From Panaeolus papilionaceus (taxonomy: Eukaryota; Basidiomycota; Agaricomycetes; Agaricales): 64,000 nt of DNA. The position numbers and the translations under genes are program-made. Under the pieces are notes generated by a model. The model saw only the letters and a list, made by a program, of their open reading frames with translations. It did no database searches and was not told where the DNA came from. Below are positions 1 to 12,895 of this stretch, in pieces (position 1 is the stretch's first letter; every line of letters starts with the position of its first letter). The stretch is taken from NCBI GenBank assembly GCA_015501605.1, contig JADNRZ010000018.1, positions 372,001-436,000 of the forward strand. Reading direction: 5' to 3'.

Positions 1-3000
1 TCGTGTACTTAAAACTCCAATCGACTCGAAAACCCCCGAAATAAAGTAGGACATCGGAGTCAATCCATGACCATTTATTCATCCCTTCAACTCGAATTTC
101 TCGTTCGTCATTCCATCCACCATCCATTGCACCGTTTTTTAATCGCAGACTACGCTCATACACTGGCGGTACTTCAATTGCAAATTCTAGCCGCCACTAG
201 CACTGACACGCACCCTATAGGCTATAGCTACCCCGGAACATGCAACTCAATTTCGTTAGCGAGCGAATGAGGTACCTCGAACAACTTGAAATTGAACAGC
301 ACCCGCATTCCAGTAAGTACGTCGATGCCAGTGCTTCTTTTCGACCCTCCATCATGCTTCCAGTTTCACATTCAATTGAAGTTCTTATTTACTTACCATA
401 GCTACGGGACTGGAATAGAGTCGAGACTGTAACAACGACATCATTGCTGTCATCATGAGCACGAATCAAATGCGATGTATAGTATGTAAGTAAGGGTTTG
501 TAATATTTGCCTGGTGGCTTACTCGCAGTTCCCCACACACCCATTGCAACTTGATGTTGTAGGTCCCCGCAGTTGCCAATACCCTCGATGCCCCCTGTTA
601 TCACATATCAACGTTCGACCTCCTCGGTGCAATATCACCTTGCGCTTTATTTTTGACTCTCTCCAATACACCACCTTGTGCTCTACGTATACGATGGACT
701 CCACTTCGCAGATTCTCTCTTCGGATCAACGTTATCTATAAACAAAAGCACCCCACTCCAACAGTTCAGCTGGTTCACTCTCTCCAACCAGTACGATCAA
801 AATATTGCAAGCACACTCCCGCGATGGAGTAGGTAGTCAATCCACCAGCATATTTTTATTACAATCGCTATCGACTCGTCCAGAGCGTCGAAGCTCGTGA
901 GGATTAACATTAGTATAAGCAAGTACCCCGTAATATCTTATTTTAACTCTCGGAGTGACCCACTCGGGCTCCAGGAGACTCTACGGTTTGGTATGGTGCG
1001 CTATAAGTATATTTATGCGTTAGAGTTTTTGGGTGTCTTGTACATAAGAACAACGAAGGTGGAGACAATAGCATAAACTCGAAACGCGGGGTTGGGGGTT
1101 TATGTATGTAGCATGTAACGTTAGCTTTGCGTGGCTCGAAACTCGAAGGTCGTTGTATTTCGATGGCGCACTGCCGAGTCGCTGTACGATGAATGGATGA
1201 ACGATATCTGGTTTTATTTAGGGGTTACGAGGCGTACGAGTCTTCAATTGTGTATCTTCAAGCTGTGTATGAGCCGTGTCAACAGCCAAACTTATGCGAT
1301 AAACGAAAGTAGCTGAAAAACCCAAACTACAACAAGCGAACGAACGAACGAATGAACCGCACTACACCGAAGCCCAACAGAGCCCCAACTCACCAGGAAG
1401 GCTACGCGGTTCAACTCAAACCCAGTCTCTAAACACCTCTGCCTAGGTTCGAATTCTAATGCTAATTCTACGAAGACCTCATACGAACTTGAAGCGAAGC
1501 GCATGATTCACAGACAATGAATCTGATGGCGTTGACAGCGAGGATCAGTGTGGGTTTTCGAGAGTTCTTTCTTGGACGAAGCGATTCACAGTTAGGATTG
1601 GGTTCATCGGGGTAGGTGGGCAGTCTGTATTTCAAGTTGGTTGGCTTATTAACAGCTGGTCAAGGGTTACGGTACCCAGAAGCCTTTGTTCTCATTACAA
1701 TTTCAAGAGGCAAACGGGGGTTTGGGGTTCTGTTGAAGGTGTCGTATGATCACTGGTACTTTCCCAGCATCGACCTGAAATGACACCCCATTCGACTCAG
1801 ATTACAACTGAAGCCGCCGGATGTGATGACTTTGCCGCAACATTGCGTTACATGCCTATCTACCCAGACACTACAAAGGTGTCTCATTTTGCATATATGC
1901 CAAACGGATGCAGAAGAACACTCACAGGCAAGCGCTCGAATATTCCTTGGCTTCTCCAACACCCAACAATGAAGATCCCGAATTTCACGTCTTCTTGAAG
2001 TTCTAATTACTTGCATTTTGACAATTCTTCTATCGATGTTTTCGGTTTCTGTGTCGTATTTCCATGTTAAGATTTAATGTCGCTTCTATCCCTCGCATAC
2101 GACAGGCACAGAATAGCTCAAAACCGAAGCCACACTCGCGTATACGAGTCGGTTCATCTCTTTGAGCAGGTCGACTAAAACTCCTTCATTGGCAGAAAAT
2201 CATAACATCAACGTCGGCCCGATCCCCGACCTAAGAAGTCAAGGGTTATCCCAGACGCTCATATACCCAAGCAATCATGAAATAGGAAAGAAGTCCAGCA
2301 AGTAATCAAAATAAAAGAAAGAATCGAAGGCGCGGATGGAACGCAATTGACAGTCGTGCGCGCGTCTCGTGTGACTTTCACGAAGTACCTACACTTATAC
2401 CAATTAAAAAGTCGTGGACTGCGATAGTAAGTAGTTCTTGCGTGCGGGCTTCGCGCGTGAGCTTGTTTGATCTGCGTCGGGCGTGGGTATCGATGGGAGC
2501 TCGCTGCTTGTCAAGGTTTTGGATGTTGCAGTTTAAGGAAACATATGCAGGGTTAGGTGACTTGCTCGTAGCGGTGGAACACATAGTGCAGAATGGATAG
2601 ATAAAGACTGTAAGTAGTGTAAATCGAATGGTTTGATTACATGGCCTAGGCTGGTCAGGCCGAATAGCACTAGAGCGTAACCCGCTCATCTGCATTGACA
2701 TGAAATGCGACAGCCTGTGGCAGAGGAGGATCATGCCGCGACTATCGCTCATTTTCCATAGAGAAAATCCAGCTTTCCCAGATTACCTTCTACAGAGTGT
2801 GGGTGCTGTGGAATATATATGTAAGTATTAGACGTCGACTGCAACGGACTCGATGGAGACGACGATAGGCGGTGTTAACCTCGCTCTACGCGTACCACGC
2901 GAATTTGGAAACAACAATGTTAATCAAGCAGTGAATGTGAAAATATTTTTGGGTTGCAGTGTCACGTAGTGGGTTTACTTCATCCGCCATAATTACCACC

Positions 3001-6000
3001 CACCAATGTGGTGCGGCGTTGATTTTTGACTGGGTCGGGTCGGATAGTCAACGAAGCATGCACCTTTGTAGACGTCGGAGTCCGCCGCCACGAAGGGTCT
3101 CCATAATGAAACGAGTCAGTTTGACTGCTGGTGGCGCGGATGTAGTCTGTTTGGTGGCACAGTCAGACCCTTCTTGAGCCTAACTTATGGGTCCTCCATT
3201 TGTGGCAGGTAAGGAAACTGAGTATGTTAGGCGGACATATAGGGGTATATGAAAATACAACGAAACGGAGATGGAGTGATGACATCGGTGCACTGTTCGC
3301 CGATTGTTAATTTCATGAGCAGATGTCCTGACATGCCCGCTCGCAGTTAATAAAGTAGGTATGCAAGTGAGTGAGTGACATATTCGCTGTCTCCTCAGTG
3401 TGTGATATTATTGGCAAGTCATCGCCAAGTCGGGCGCTTCTTTTTTCATTCACAAAACGACAATCATCCCACCGGAACTACTCACCTGCGTCTATACCGT
3501 GCGGAAGAATATTGCAAAGATCAGAAAATCCTCGAACAATTCCATTCCATATGAAAGGGCATCGCAACTCCACTACCAAGTCCAAATTGAGCCGGAAATG
3601 CGGACCTATAAACCGAAGGATTGAACCTCGAATAGGCGAATAACCCTGTCGACCATCCTGCCCTATTACATATTTCAGCCGTAGTGGTGTCGTTCATGAC
3701 GTTGAAACGGGATGGGATTTGCCCCCTGGGTGAAATCATGCTTGATCAGAGGTGTGATTGTACGCGTTTACCACTGCGCCGTGCAGGCTGCTGCTGCTGC
3801 TTCGCCGAGACAGTGCAGGGAGCGAGTCGAGACTGTCGAGTACAATGTGGGTCAGAAAAGGGTCGAAAGGAGGACCTCTGCGCTGAGTGATCGCGATACC
3901 TCGATCTGAAGTTCTCCATCAGCCGCAATTTCTGCCTTACTGGGTAGCTCACTTGCACATAAGAGCAGTGCCAAGTACCTCGATCAGGGACCGTCGAGCC
4001 AGAAGGGTGATCATTTTCTCGACGAAAATCAAATTCAATCATCACCTGAGCCTTGACAAGCTTCAAAATTTAAAGGCCATCTCCTCAAAAGGAAAATGTC
4101 CCAACACCTCCCTCGCTAACGGCGGCACAGTCAGTCAAGACCACGGACATAGTGAGCAGGTACATTACTTCGCATTGAGCGAATAAATATCAAGGGCAGG
4201 AACTGAAAATTCTGAGGCACATTCCGGTACAGTCGGCGCCCTGGGCGGCTTGGAGGGGAGAAGGGTGCTGGGCAGAGGGGGTCAAGGTCGCGGAAAGTCC
4301 CTTGATTTCCTCTTCTGTCAGACTTGGCTCCGCTGATGCAATCAAGTTGAGCCGATGCGAACTCGAGGCGCCTGGCTCGGTTGGCTTATTCGGGTGCCTA
4401 CGACCAATAGAAATGAGCGCCGTGATTGCCCTGTCCTACAACGTTTGCAGGTATAAACTTACTAGCTTTTTTGCTATAAACGCTGTGTATCATATTCTCT
4501 TGATGCTCAGGTGTGCTAAAAAAATGGTGGTGATGGTGTTGTAGGGTATTTAGGACCCTCGATTAGCCGGCTCGTTCAATGTGTGCAATGACACTCGGCT
4601 ATTTCGGATGCTGTAGTGAGAGGAGATCAATGTATCTCAGTCCTACTGAACGCTGCGCACTGCGCTTGTGGATAGCACATAACGTAGCTAAGCGGGATGC
4701 ATACCCCACAACTATACTAGCGCGCACCAAATGCAGCTGTTCGAAGGATGGGAATTCGAAAGCGCTGAGCTCAATTGCATGCAGGCAGAAAAGCTTAAAA
4801 GCTAAGTTTATTCTTGCAGCATTCCCCGCACTCTGACAACTTGATAGAGGCTAGTGAGCGAGAAGTTTTATCAGCACCCGACCCATTAGAATCACCTGGG
4901 AGTAATGCTGGTCATTTTATCTTCTCCCCAGCATTGGACGTGTCCAGCCTGATTCCTTAATGAGAAAGATATCGGTTGCACTTCGTAATCTACCACAATT
5001 TACTACTGAAGTGCACAAATTCGTCCTGAGGCAATCAACAGACATTGTTTGTGTATTATCAGCGCCTAAGATTCATTGAACGTGCAATGTATGGGTAAAT
5101 CTGGCATGAAGCAATATGATCAGCCAGCGACTGTGCATACCGAATGACTTGAGTGTTCGCAATCTTCTTTGTCTGGCATTGACTCCATGCTCCACGAGAA
5201 GTGAACATGTCGAGGCCGATATTACACTCATTGACACCGGATCAACGGCACAAATGCATTCATCCGTTAACCACTGCTCTCCATTCAATCGCAGTTCAAC
5301 CCGACTATAACGCGTCTTATGTCGCCCAGCAGCTCTAATAATATATCGCCCTATGTTACCAACTCGAAAAGGCGACAACTTACCGGAGCTTTACGCGTTT
5401 TCGATGACATACCGCGCACAACTCTAGGAGCTCCGAGAATCGCAAGCTGGGTCGTTTCGTATGTCGTTAATCCAAAAACAAATCGAACCAGGCCCAAATA
5501 GGTTCATATGTTCACAAGGCTCGCAACGGCTTCTCACCCTTACCTCTCCCTTCAACTTCGCTCATCCTCTCTGCATTTGAGCTCTCCTTTTGTGGGTATA
5601 CGACGCCGACAACGAACCTTGCAACATAGCACCAAACTACGGGAGTCGCAGGGACCGTTGCTATCCTGTCGAATGTGTTATTTGGAAGATGCCGCTTTGG
5701 GATATGAAGCGCCGCTGCAGGGGTGTAAGATGTGCGACGCGGTTCAAGTCTGAAGAGACGAGCGGATTCGAGGTGCTATGTAGGATAAACTGAATGTTTT
5801 TTTCCTGTCCCAGTCAACACTCTCCCGAATAATTGACTCGCAGAACTCCGAAATATTTGTTCTTTTTCGTCAACACCAAATTCCAATTGACAGGGATGGG
5901 TAAAAATAGATGACATATGAGGAGTGAGGATCGCATAGAGGTTTTGTGGCTTTTAATATGCGCAGCGAAATTTGAATTATGTGGCTGCTTGCCAGATAAT

Positions 6001-9000
6001 ACACACATCGCACTTCGATGCTTGTGCATAGCCTCGGGGCCGCGTATCGCTGGCAAAGGGTACATTTTTTCTCTTCGACGTATCCTCCAGAGATCGGTAG
6101 CCTTTCTCAGCTCAGCTGAAACTATCTATCTGCTTTGTACGACATATGATTAAACTAATCTTTACGAGGGGTATTAAACTGGATTTATTGATCGTATGTA
6201 CCTTGCTCGAAGTGGTCAGTGTTTAGCACTCCTAGTGCTGTCGGCATCGCCTCGTTATTCGTCCAAGAGCCAATCTAGTCCATTTAACCATCTGTTTCCA
6301 AAAGACCACCCCCTAAACGAACACTTTATAGTTAAAATTATACCTCACGGCTTAAACATGCGAGGCGGAATGAAGCGCAGCATTAATTTTCAGACACGAG
6401 GTTCATATAAATATGCTACTAGTACTAGATTCACTTTCATGATCAGCAGTACTAAAGTCACAACATTTGGATATATGCCTGTCCTTGTCAGCTTGTGATT
6501 GTGTGAGGTACCTGTGTTGCACCTGTCAATAAGAATTGACTCCAATTGAGGCATAGCATGATACCGTGTTACCTTATAAGCTAGAGCTTATCTGACCATT
6601 GTCATTTTGCGTCTGACGGAGATGTATGGATCTGGTTCAGTGAAACCGTGAGGCCACTCTTCTGCACTGTAACGTATACATACGCTCATGACCGCCGCAG
6701 TGCTATTAACTTCCCAGATGGCCATCCTGTGGGTCCCGCCGTTGTCTTGTTTCAGATAGCTGTGGCGTCAAGTAGATGGTCGGTGAGATTCGAAGCGGCA
6801 GCCTTCAACATAGCGAATCGCCAAAATAAGAGGCAGTCATGAAATTCAAACCACAAACTGGCAGCGTGATCGAACTTTCCTTGCTCGTCTCCTCTTCAGG
6901 CAAATCTAACAGTGCCCTGTTAATTTAATTGCTAACAGTCTGCTTCTAACGGGTGGAAGCCCTCTCAGACTGTCATGAGATTGACTGCTAGAGACCGGTG
7001 AGAATACAGCGAGTGCCAACGATGTGAGAAGGTGCAGTGAGCCCTGCATTGGCACGCCTCTGTTAATTTCGATGGCGGTGGTAGGGCTACGACTTTTTTG
7101 AACATGAATATTCCGACGGTTCTCCGGACAACTCGTTGTGTGGCTTATGAGGCTTCTCAATACAAACACATGGAAGGGACGACCCTAGCCGTCTATGTGC
7201 ATGACATTTTAATATGAAATTCTCAAAAAAAGGGTTCTGCTTATGTGGAGCCCCTATGAGAGGCTCAAGATGGGTTCTCACTAGCCTACCAATGTATCCT
7301 CCGAGGATACGAGTTTTTCTTCCTCTTGCTATTCGAAAATCGTCATCGATACCACAGAGGTCGACGAACGATGCTTCCCCCCGACTTCCCCGCCCAATAT
7401 AAATAAAAGAAGTTGCTCGAATAACCATAATAGCAACCTCTAAACGATCTACCTCCCGACTTTGAATTTGAATCCCCATTCGACAATTATCCACAACAAG
7501 CAACAGGATCCTAAGTACACGAGCTCCCACAGAATCATCCCATGGGAATATTGCTGCCATATGTCACGATATGAAAGGACGGCTTTTCATGACTCTTGTC
7601 AAATTTTCGTCATACCGATATTGATATCCAGGAAACCGCACTTTTGTATCTCGTGCGTCACCAGACGAAATTCCAAGCCTCGGGACGGTTGTTGACGCCT
7701 CAGTCGGGCAACTCTCTGGTTCGAATAGGTCGAGACACATAGTCCAGTTGCCATCGTAGTGTTCAATACATTGAAGAGTTATTTCGGGACTTGATAAATT
7801 CATTCATGCAATCGATTTAGGGTAGAATTCGGATTGAGAGGCGAGACCCCATTGTGGTCCCTTCAACTTTCAGGTTCATGTTTTACAACCCTGTTCGATC
7901 GGCGGAGAACCCTGCGCCTAAAAGTGCCTCAACCGTTTCGGAAGCGGCCGAACCAAACTCAGGTTTTACTGGAAGATAAGAAGGGCAAAAAATGCCTACG
8001 GTTGAGTAGACAGGGAACGTGGAAGAGACACGCAGACTGGATATCGCTGTCTGCTGGAAATAGCTGCAAGGTTTGGCTTCAGGCGAAGAGTGTGAAGTCT
8101 GTGGGCGGTTGTTAGACGGTAAGCGAACAAAAATAACGGCATCAACAGTCATGCGATGTAGCCACCCGTAGAAACGTTCCCGACATGCGTCTCATTTTTC
8201 TGAAATACGATAAGAACATTCACAAGCCAAGCTATTTTCTCGATGCCTGGTGTGGCGGCGGAGTTGGACTAGGTGTGGGCGTGAGGATACGATTCATACG
8301 AATGAATTAACCAATGGGTAGAAGTGGGAGTTAAAGAGCTACGAAAAACGCGAACTCCTCACTCGGATGGCTCACCCGCTTCCGCAGGTCGCTCCTATCG
8401 GTTTGGTTTGTCAAAAGGCTAAAGATTTGAATGGAGTCCCTGCACGTCGATCGCCTCATGTGTACTGAAAATATATCTCGCACCGCTTTCACATATTCGC
8501 GTTAATTGAAACGCAGTATTCAGTCCTCTAATAGCCTTTTGGTAAGCCTTTTTGTCCAGCAGCGCCCTTTCATTCATGTTAATCTCAGTGAATCTACTCT
8601 CGAAATGTTTTGCGGTATTCCCGATACGAGGGCTTTTCAGGCAACCATCCTGCAGGGAACATATTATAAGCGCAGGCATCCTGAGTCATATTGGTGTCGA
8701 ATATTTCTTTCAATTTCCGCTATTAACGTAAGGTAATACAGTCCCTTGTTTAGCTCAAGATCTCTCGTGGCCAGTGCAGCTGCGGAATTTATTTAGACAG
8801 ATAAATCTATTTCGATAGCTTGAACTTGTTGAGGAACAGACAAAAACTCACATGAGGCTAATGTAAAAATTACATCGAGGGTTTGAGCTAACCTCAATAC
8901 ATGAACAGTTAAAAACCTAGGCCTGAAATGCTGGCAGGTTTGTAATGATTCAGGACATCTTGGAGTACAGAATTCAAGCCCTCAAAAGCTGTGGGCTTCA

Positions 9001-9291
9001 TGTGGTGACGTCAAGACACAACGTGCCTCGCAGCGAGGTGGTCTCGATCCATCAGTACTATGAAACTGCGGTTTGCAACGACGAGATTTACGAATCTACC
9101 CTTGAGGGGATCTAGACGGTGTCGACTTAGGTTAAGTGATCTGTGACGTCAGGCACATTGAATCGCAAAGTTTCCACTACGGGTTTGGTGCGATGATATG
9201 ACATTCTGAGACAGTCTAGTGTTACTCGTCAAGCTTTGGCTATGCGGGTCTGCACCTGCACCTACAATCAACTCAGTGAACAGCAGAAATC
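1..9291. other. gene-poor region, no convincing gene
   Basis: I found no reading frame here that I can join into a recognisable protein on either strand. Open frames are mostly under 110 codons and do not connect through good splice sites. The longest, a 157-codon minus-strand frame at 7087-7560 with weaker minus frames beside it at 7564-7803 and 7883-8152, could be remnants or exons of an unknown gene, but no motif supports this. A-box-like sequence near 3760-3780 on the minus strand lacks a matching T-arm. The stretch may be decayed repeats or long intergenic DNA. Confidence 0.5.
7087..7560 (-). other. uncertain ORF, possible gene remnant
   Basis: An uninterrupted 157-codon minus-strand frame, unusually long for this otherwise closed region. 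The middle part mixes hydrophobic and charged residues in a protein-like way (for example VDRLEVAIMVIRATSF), but there is no signal peptide, no known domain and no obvious partner exon. A second minus frame of 79 codons lies just upstream (7564-7803) and could be an earlier exon. It could equally be chance. I do not recognise it. Confidence 0.15.
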
Positions 9292-9759
9292 ATGTACGCA
9301 CGACCCACCACCGCGATCCGCTCGTTTCAAACGTTGGCGGATACGACAAGAAGGAAGTTTGGCAGCCCTTCGACAGTGTCAAGATTGGCTAGAAAGTCAC
9401 AGCTATCCGCTAGCGAAATTCCTACACATCGGAATATAACATCCCCTGCCACCGAGGAGTTCTATTTGGAGCAACATCACCTGGAAAACATTCCGTTCTC
9501 CCAAGGCCTTTGCACCAACCCCGAGAATATGCATCCAGAAGACACAATGGTTCAAGCAGTTCTAGCCGGCATGCGTGCACGCCGTGATCTCGACAATCTT
9601 GCGATTGATGCAGCTTCACCTTATCCTATGGATCACGTACAAGACGGAGGAACCGGTAATCCTGAGCGTATTGGAATGATAGAGCAAGTGGGAAGTGCCA
9701 ATGGAACCGCCAGATTTTTCGCCTTTGGAGGAATTCAAGGAAAACCATTGGTCTTCTGA
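9292..9759 (+). CDS. small protein with mitochondrial-type N-terminus
   Basis: An intronless frame of 155 codons. The first 50 or so residues (starting MYARPTTAIRSFQTLADTTR) are rich in Arg, Ser, Thr and Ala and nearly free of acidic residues, as in a cleavable mitochondrial presequence. The mature part is mixed and has no domain I recognise; it includes a short helix-like segment VQAVLAGMRARRDLDN. AT-rich DNA with AATAAA-like words and a GAT repeat follows the stop. The next gene downstream, 326 bases away on the same strand, encodes a mitochondrial ATP synthase subunit, which makes a mitochondrial role plausible but not shown. An upstream exon cannot be excluded. Confidence 0.5.
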   Translation: MYARPTTAIRSFQTLADTTRRKFGSPSTVSRLARKSQLSASEIPTHRNITSPATEEFYLEQHHLENIPFSQGLCTNPENMHPEDTMVQAVLAGMRARRDLDNLAIDAASPYPMDHVQDGGTGNPERIGMIEQVGSANGTARFFAFGGIQGKPLVF

Positions 9760-9920
9760 CGCCAGGAGGATGAAGCAAGGTGATTTAATTATGTCCACTC
9801 TTCTCGATAACCCACGACTGAAATTTTGCTAGAAATTGGATGATGATAAATGAAGCCAACATGGGCCTAAGACCCCAGTAATAATTTTTTTTTCTTGTTT
9901 GTAAATAAATTATCGTTGTT

Positions 9921-9943
9921 GATGATGATGATGATGATGATGA
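9921..9943. repeat. GAT trinucleotide microsatellite
   Basis: About seven uninterrupted GAT units between the small mitochondrial-type gene and ATP4, probably in the 3' flank of the former. A typical length-variable simple repeat. Confidence 0.9.
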
Positions 9944-10085
9944 GATGAAGGGAAAGAGTCAAGACCTTAACCCTAAAGAGACAAACAAAGACGTCGTGAA
10001 AATTCGGGGCGTTGTTCCCACGTTTAATTCCTCCTCAACCAGCTGGCTGTTGACCTCCACCCGACCATCCTAAAACTCTTTCTCA

Positions 10086-11099
10086 ATGGCGTCCAGAATT
10101 GCTATCAACTCTCTGAGGGCAGCTGGTATATTTATTTCTTTATTTAATTGTCATTTTAGCTCATTAACTGGTTATTAGCTCGCCCCAGAGCCTTTGCTGC
10201 TTTGCCTAGCATCGCTGCGTGCGTTTTTTTATGTTGTTAGCGTCGTCGTTCTGGGCAGTCGTTGACCATGGTTCATTATTTTATATAGACGGTCGATGGC
10301 CACCAACCCTCCTCAACCCTCTGAACGCGCCTCGGAGATCATTGAGAAGCTCCCGTCCTCACCCGGTATCATCACCAAAACCGGTACCGCTCTCCTTGGT
10401 GTCGGTCTTACCGCTGGCGCCATCTCTCAGGAGCTCTACGTCGTCAATGAGGAATCCATCGTTTTGCTCGCATCTATCATTGTCTTCACATACATTGGCA
10501 AGGTGCGTTGACGCGTCTTTTTCCAAAATATGCCAAAGCGGCGGGATGACTTATGTCTTGATACGTATTAGGTCATGCGTGAGCCCTACACCCAGTGGGC
10601 AGATGGTCACATTCAGCGCATCAAGGGCATTCTTAACGCTGCCCGTGACGAGCATACCGGTGCCGTCAAGGAGCGCATTGACAATGTCAGCCAGATGAGG
10701 GATGTTGTTGACATCACCAAAAACCTCTTCACTCTCTCCAAAGTGAGTAATAGACCATTCTCTTTGATCTGCTTAATAAACTTTTACTTCAGGAAACCGC
10801 TCGCATTGAGAACGAGAACTTTGTTCAGCAGCAAAAGGTCGCCGTCGCTGCTGAGATCAAGTCTGTCCTTGACAGCTGGGTCCGCTACGAGCAGCAGGTG
10901 AAGGAGAGCCAGCAGGCTGACCTCACCAAGTCCGTCATCGACAAAGTCCTTGCATCCCTCAAGGAGCCCAAGACCCAGAGTGATATCCTCGCCAGCGCTG
11001 TTGCTGAGGTTGAGCGTATGTGTTCATTGTTATCTCCCTGCATTTTCGCAGCTTATATTCGTCCTACCTACAGAGCTTGTCAAGAGCAAGGCTATTTAA
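10086..11099 (+). CDS. ATP4: mitochondrial ATP synthase subunit 4 (F0 subunit b)
   Basis: Subunit b of the peripheral stalk of F1F0-ATP synthase, in the inner mitochondrial membrane. It holds the catalytic head still against rotation. Six exons join in frame: 10086-10125, 10179-10218, 10289-10502, 10572-10742, 10793-11015 and 11074-11099, with GT...AG introns of 50-70 bases. The protein starts MASRIAINSLRAA and continues ARPRAF, a mitochondrial presequence, followed by the conserved block SERASEIIEKLPSSPG, two hydrophobic segments (GTALLGVGLTAGAIS and SIVLLASIIVFTYIGK), REPYTQWADGHIQRIK, and a long charged helix ending in VKSKAI. Length near 240 residues matches fungal ATP4. The two tiny first exons are easily missed, but the start is supported by the presequence. 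The gene appears intact. Confidence 0.95.
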
Positions 11100-12895
11100 T
11101 TTAGTCATTTCATGTGATACAGGAAAATAGAGCATACATTCCTTCGCCTTTTACAACCATACGTCTACCCTGACACCGCCTTCCAACCCTCCTTGCTTGA
11201 GACTGAGAACCCGGAGTAAACCTGGAACGGGGAGTGTTGAAGCAGGGATTGGTTTCTATCTTTTATTCTTATTGAGAATATTATACCCTCACCCGGTAAT
11301 TATCTCGTATCCTTGCACTAGTGCTTAGGGTCGTTTGGTCCTGCGATGCTGTCTGGGGAAGCCTTTTTGCACCCACCTTGAATGTTCCCGCTTCCCATTT
11401 TGCCAATTCGCTAAACGCCGCCACTCACAGACACGGCTACGGTGCAAAGCTGAACCTAAAGGACTTCTCCAACTTATATATCTACACCTAGTATTGATCC
11501 TCACACGCTTGGGAAAGATAAAGGCAAGATGGATTATCAGGCGCCGGGTGTAGTGAGATGACTGCTGCAATCATGAGATCATCTGTTGCTCGATTCGGCG
11601 CTTCTCTTATATTCTCATTTCATTGAACAGGTTCCACGCGCACTGTTCTCACTTCAACAAATTAATGTCATGACCCCATGTGTGAAGAAATATCTCCATC
11701 TCGCACATGCTGCCTTTGACGATTTTGCTGATATTTCTTTATAGTAGAAACCACCATAGGTCCGGCATCCTCGCATCATTGTGGACACTGCAAACCCCAA
11801 TCGTTTAACGACTTATTTTATTTCGAGAGCAATATGACATCGTGTTGAAGCTGGTCTACCTGTCAAGATGGATGGATATCACGAAGGTATTCTTGATCTT
11901 CAATGGTTCTTCAGCTGGGCCCCACCTACCTTATCAGGTACTTATTTATTGATGACAGGATTACAGTTGCAACCCGTTGCTACCCGGAAACACACTCATT
12001 GGGCGATATGATGCCCTATCTTAAACATAGACTTTTTCTGCTGCTCACATGAGCTATTTGCTGAATGTAGGAAGCAAAGTTTATGTGCAATCCGAACATG
12101 CAGCTTCGAAAATGTAGTCTGTGATGCATCCGTGACAGATGGACCATGTCATTATCTTTCATCTTTCAATTGCTTTACTCATTCCCAGTCCCACCATCTG
12201 CCATTATTCAACACGAGCCAGGGAATGGCGCATGACTTATCTTGGAACAAACTTCTTACTCCATTTCATTACTCTGAAGCATAACTAACCAGGGGATTTG
12301 TCCGCAGGTAAGGCAGGTAAAGCGCTACTTCAACACAGTATCACCGTCTTAGTCGCGCCACAGGAGCATCCTAGCCATTTTCGCAGCACAGATAATTCTT
12401 TGCCTCCTTGAATCATCTTTCCGATGTGGGACCGGTTATCTAACCCTGTTAACCGAAATCTGACGCGCTGTATGCTTCCTAATTGGCCAGTGAAATCTAT
12501 ATAACCAGGTTGTGGGTGACTGGATGCTAGATCGCTCTTTCAAGGTATTTTCCCCGTCCCCGCTTTTCTTGGTGCCTCGAGGCTGGCTCCTAGGCTTCTT
12601 CATCAACACTAACGCTGTATCCGCTTTCTTGGGTTGCCTTTGTTGTCAGTGCCAACGCCCATCACCTCCCGGCTCTATCCCGCACCAGCGATTATCCCGA
12701 GCGAAACCTGAACTCACCTGCTTTATAGGCAGTTTAAAGCAATCCCTCTGTATTATAACCACGCGTCACTCTCTTAGTTTCTTCCCCTCTGCGGTTGAGA
12801 CCACGCTCCCTTTTAACCTCGTTATTTCCGGTTTCCGACCATTCGACATCTTACAATCCTTCTATACACCACCACTTTGTGCCCTATGATTCTGA
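11100..12895. other. intergenic region
   Basis: About 1.8 kb between ATP4 and the membrane-protein gene. It holds the ATP4 3' flank and probably the promoter and leader of the next gene; CT-rich runs increase toward 12.5-12.9 kb. No coding sequence recognised. An open plus frame at 12512-12889 is CT-rich leader-like sequence and not convincing as a gene. Confidence 0.5.

Noticed and set aside
1440..1475. GGTTCGAATTC resembling a tRNA B-box
   Set aside because: The flanking bases do not form a T-stem and there is no acceptor or anticodon stem at the correct distance.
3705..3790. tRNA-like or SINE-like sequence on the minus strand (A-box-like GGCGCAGTGGTAAACGCG)
   Set aside because: The following sequence does not give a T-arm with TTC at the right place, and no consistent cloverleaf or anticodon could be drawn.
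12512..12889. 125-codon plus-strand frame before the single-pass membrane protein
   Set aside because: CT-rich leader-type sequence without a recognisable domain; it could hold a 5' exon but I could not show one.
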